Positions 42,089 to 43,597 of a stretch of DNA of 43,597 nucleotides are shown here, piece by piece. The number at the start of each line of letters is the position of its first letter. Within the stretch, counting starts at the first letter, position 1. Origin of the DNA: Romeriopsis navalis LEGE 11480. Its GTDB lineage: Bacteria; Cyanobacteriota; Cyanobacteriia; Leptolyngbyales; Leptolyngbyaceae. The stretch spans positions 1 through 43,597 of the forward strand of contig NZ_JADEXQ010000052.1 of the NCBI RefSeq assembly GCF_015207035.1, given 5' to 3'. Made by a program: the position numbers and the translations under genes. Below the pieces are notes generated by a model. The model was not told the DNA's origin and ran no database searches. It saw nothing but the letters and a program-made list of their open reading frames with translations.

Positions 42089-43561
42089 TTAATCCAGTAG
42101 AGGCTTGATATTCAGGTGCGGCTCGATTTCCTGGGCGACGTGATCGAGCAACTGTTCACGTTGTTCTCGATAGTTGGCGATGCCAGTTGGGAGTGCCCGT
42201 AAACCGCGTTGTTGACGCAGTCGGTTAAGCCACGATCGCCGCCAAGGGCCATTGTCAAAAATCCCGTGGAGATAGGTGCCCCATACGGCTTGATGGGGAT
42301 CAACGACCCCGAGATTCGGGTCGTCGAAAAGAGCGAGTGCGCCATCGGCTTCTTCTTCAATGACGCGACTGCGGCCTTGATGGATTTCGTAGCCGGAGAC
42401 CGGCAGTCCATCCTGGGGGAAGTGGGATGTCACTTGACGTTGCCGAGCGATTTTCTGACCCGCGATCACGGTTTTGAGTGGTAATAGCTTTAAGCCAGGG
42501 AACCGTCCCTCTTGTCCTTCAATCCCTTCTGGATCAGCCAGAACCCGACCCATCATTTGGTAGCCACTGCAGATGCCGAGTACCGTACCACCGGCGGCGA
42601 CGTAGTTCTGCAGTTGTTCGGCCATCCCAGATTTGTGCAAAGCGATTAAATCCGCGATCGTGGTTTGTGAACTGGGCAGAATCACGGCATCGGGGTGCCC
42701 CAAGGTGCCCTTTAAGCTGAGGTAGCGAACGGTGACAGAAGGCTCGGCTTCTAGGGGATCAAAATCCGTGAAGTTCGCAATCCGTGGCAGGCGTAGAACC
42801 GCCACTTGGATATCATTCTTGTCGGGGCTACGCCGTTGGTCGAAGAGGCTCAGAGAGTTTTCTGCCGGAAAAATCGAACTCATCCAAGGGACAACCCCTA
42901 AAACCGGAATGCCAGTTTTTTGCTCAAGCCATTCGATCGCCGGATTGATCGACATCTGGTCGCCGCGAAACTTATTGATCACGATGCCCTTGACCAGCTC
43001 GCGTTCGGCCTCTTCCATCAGATCCAGGGTGCCGACAATGTGGGCAAAGGTCCCGCCGCGATCAATATCAGACACCAGCACTGTTGGTGCATTGAGATAG
43101 CGGGCGACGCGCATGTTGGTCAGGTCGCGGGGTAGCAGTGGGACCTCCACGGGGCTGCCGGCTCCTTCGCAAACCACCATGTCAAATTCTTCGGATAGCC
43201 GTTGCAATGATTCGGTAATCGACTGCCAGCCCGCATCGAAAAATTGGTCGTAAAATTCGGGTACGGAACAGCGTCCTGCTAACCGGCCTTTGATAATGAT
43301 TTGGGAGGCGCCATCGGACTGCGCTTTGAGTAGCACTGGATTCATCTCGACCCAGGGCGAAACGCCAGCGGCCCAAGCCTGTACCGCTTGGGTGTAGCCG
43401 ATTTCGCCAGCGGTGGACGTAATGTAAGAACTGCCGCCAGTATTTTGACCTTTAAACGGTGCAACTCGCCAGCCACGCCGCGCTAACAAACGACATAGGG
43501 CAGTCGCAATTAACGATTTGCCAGCGCTTGAAGTGGTGCCCACAACCATGATGGCTTTCAT
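42089..43561 (-). CDS. cobQ: Cobyric acid synthase CobQ/CbiP
   Basis: 490 aa. It amidates side chains b, d, e and g of adenosyl-cobyrinate a,c-diamide using Gln and ATP, in B12 (in cyanobacteria often pseudo-B12) synthesis. The N-terminal ATP domain has VVGTTSSAGKS (7-16), a dethiobiotin-synthetase-like P-loop, GEIGYTQAVQAWAAGVSPWV and EMNPVLLK. The C-terminal class I glutaminase-like domain has Cys331 in LGICSGYQMMG and His432 in TYLHGIFDN. The usual QNMALNS block reads QNTGGSS here. Start is the ATG at 43561; the region beyond it (43562-43597) holds no gene. Confidence 0.95.
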   Translation of the reverse strand: MKAIMVVGTTSSAGKSLIATALCRLLARRGWRVAPFKGQNTGGSSYITSTAGEIGYTQAVQAWAAGVSPWVEMNPVLLKAQSDGASQIIIKGRLAGRCSVPEFYDQFFDAGWQSITESLQRLSEEFDMVVCEGAGSPVEVPLLPRDLTNMRVARYLNAPTVLVSDIDRGGTFAHIVGTLDLMEEAERELVKGIVINKFRGDQMSINPAIEWLEQKTGIPVLGVVPWMSSIFPAENSLSLFDQRRSPDKNDIQVAVLRLPRIANFTDFDPLEAEPSVTVRYLSLKGTLGHPDAVILPSSQTTIADLIALHKSGMAEQLQNYVAAGGTVLGICSGYQMMGRVLADPEGIEGQEGRFPGLKLLPLKTVIAGQKIARQRQVTSHFPQDGLPVSGYEIHQGRSRVIEEEADGALALFDDPNLGVVDPHQAVWGTYLHGIFDNGPWRRSWLNRLRQQRGLRALPTGIANYREQREQLLDHVAQEIEPHLNIKPLLD

Positions 43562-43597
43562 TTAGGGAGTCTCTCCAGTTCGGGTAGGGGGTGAGGG

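Noticed and set aside
1-43597. GCGATCGC octamers (HIP1), for example near 776, 8318, 16884, 24738, 30700 and 35672
   Set aside because: Known abundant cyanobacterial octamer; useful for taxonomy but not a new signal here.

Overview
The window reads as a chromosomal segment of a cyanobacterium of moderate G+C. It carries a Calvin-cycle type GAPDH (gap2), GUN4, a cyanobacterial-type cobyric acid synthase, several GAF-rich sensor kinases and many GCGATCGC octamers, the HIP1 repeat abundant in many cyanobacterial genomes. I cannot fix the genus. Most genes are housekeeping or conserved cyanobacterial, on both strands, with two stretches that look accessory. No rRNA, tRNA, CRISPR array or intact insertion sequence was recognised.

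Layout. 1-577: start of a secreted glycosidase-like protein, cut by the left edge. 739-3923: tightly packed minus-strand operon of four envelope-type proteins of unknown function, behind a promoter covered by two abutting LexA-like boxes. 4283-5519: a cupin and a REC-LuxR regulator. 5543-9232: LMW protein-tyrosine phosphatase, YbaB/EbfC, MurB and MurC. 9930-10940: gap2 with a clear terminator. 11167-19909: signalling stretch with a triple-GAF histidine kinase whose first GAF has the two cysteines of a DXCF cyanobacteriochrome, an M48-like protein that lost one zinc ligand, an L,D-transpeptidase, a second REC-LuxR regulator, GUN4, and a GAF pseudo-histidine kinase. 20116-23684: two TPR proteins, a GT8 glycosyltransferase and a DCC thiol oxidoreductase. 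23718-29388: minus-strand small proteins, DUF3885 and DUF4377 proteins, a stand-alone L7/L12-like domain, FtsW/RodA, a secreted protein, a zinc dehydrogenase and a coiled-coil protein. 29524-33336: recA with a LexA-like operator and terminator, then a secreted TPR-CHAT protein. 33476-40716: accessory-looking stretch with a decayed cation-efflux gene, six small minus-strand genes, a divergent ribbon-helix-helix protein and an 884-aa membrane/repeat/DUF4114 protein. 40748-43561: trmD, a 2Fe-2S ferredoxin, a possible small RNA, and cobQ.

How parts may work together. MurB/MurC, FtsW/RodA, the L,D-transpeptidase and probably the first operon act on the cell wall. The 11-20 kb stretch mixes light or redox sensing with chlorophyll-branch control through GUN4. 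The most interesting lead is the motif AGTTC-N4-GTACT, found both over the recA -35 box and just downstream of the -10 of the uncharacterised four-gene operon, which suggests the operon is DNA-damage responsive. All functional calls come from reading protein sequence by eye; no database search was run.
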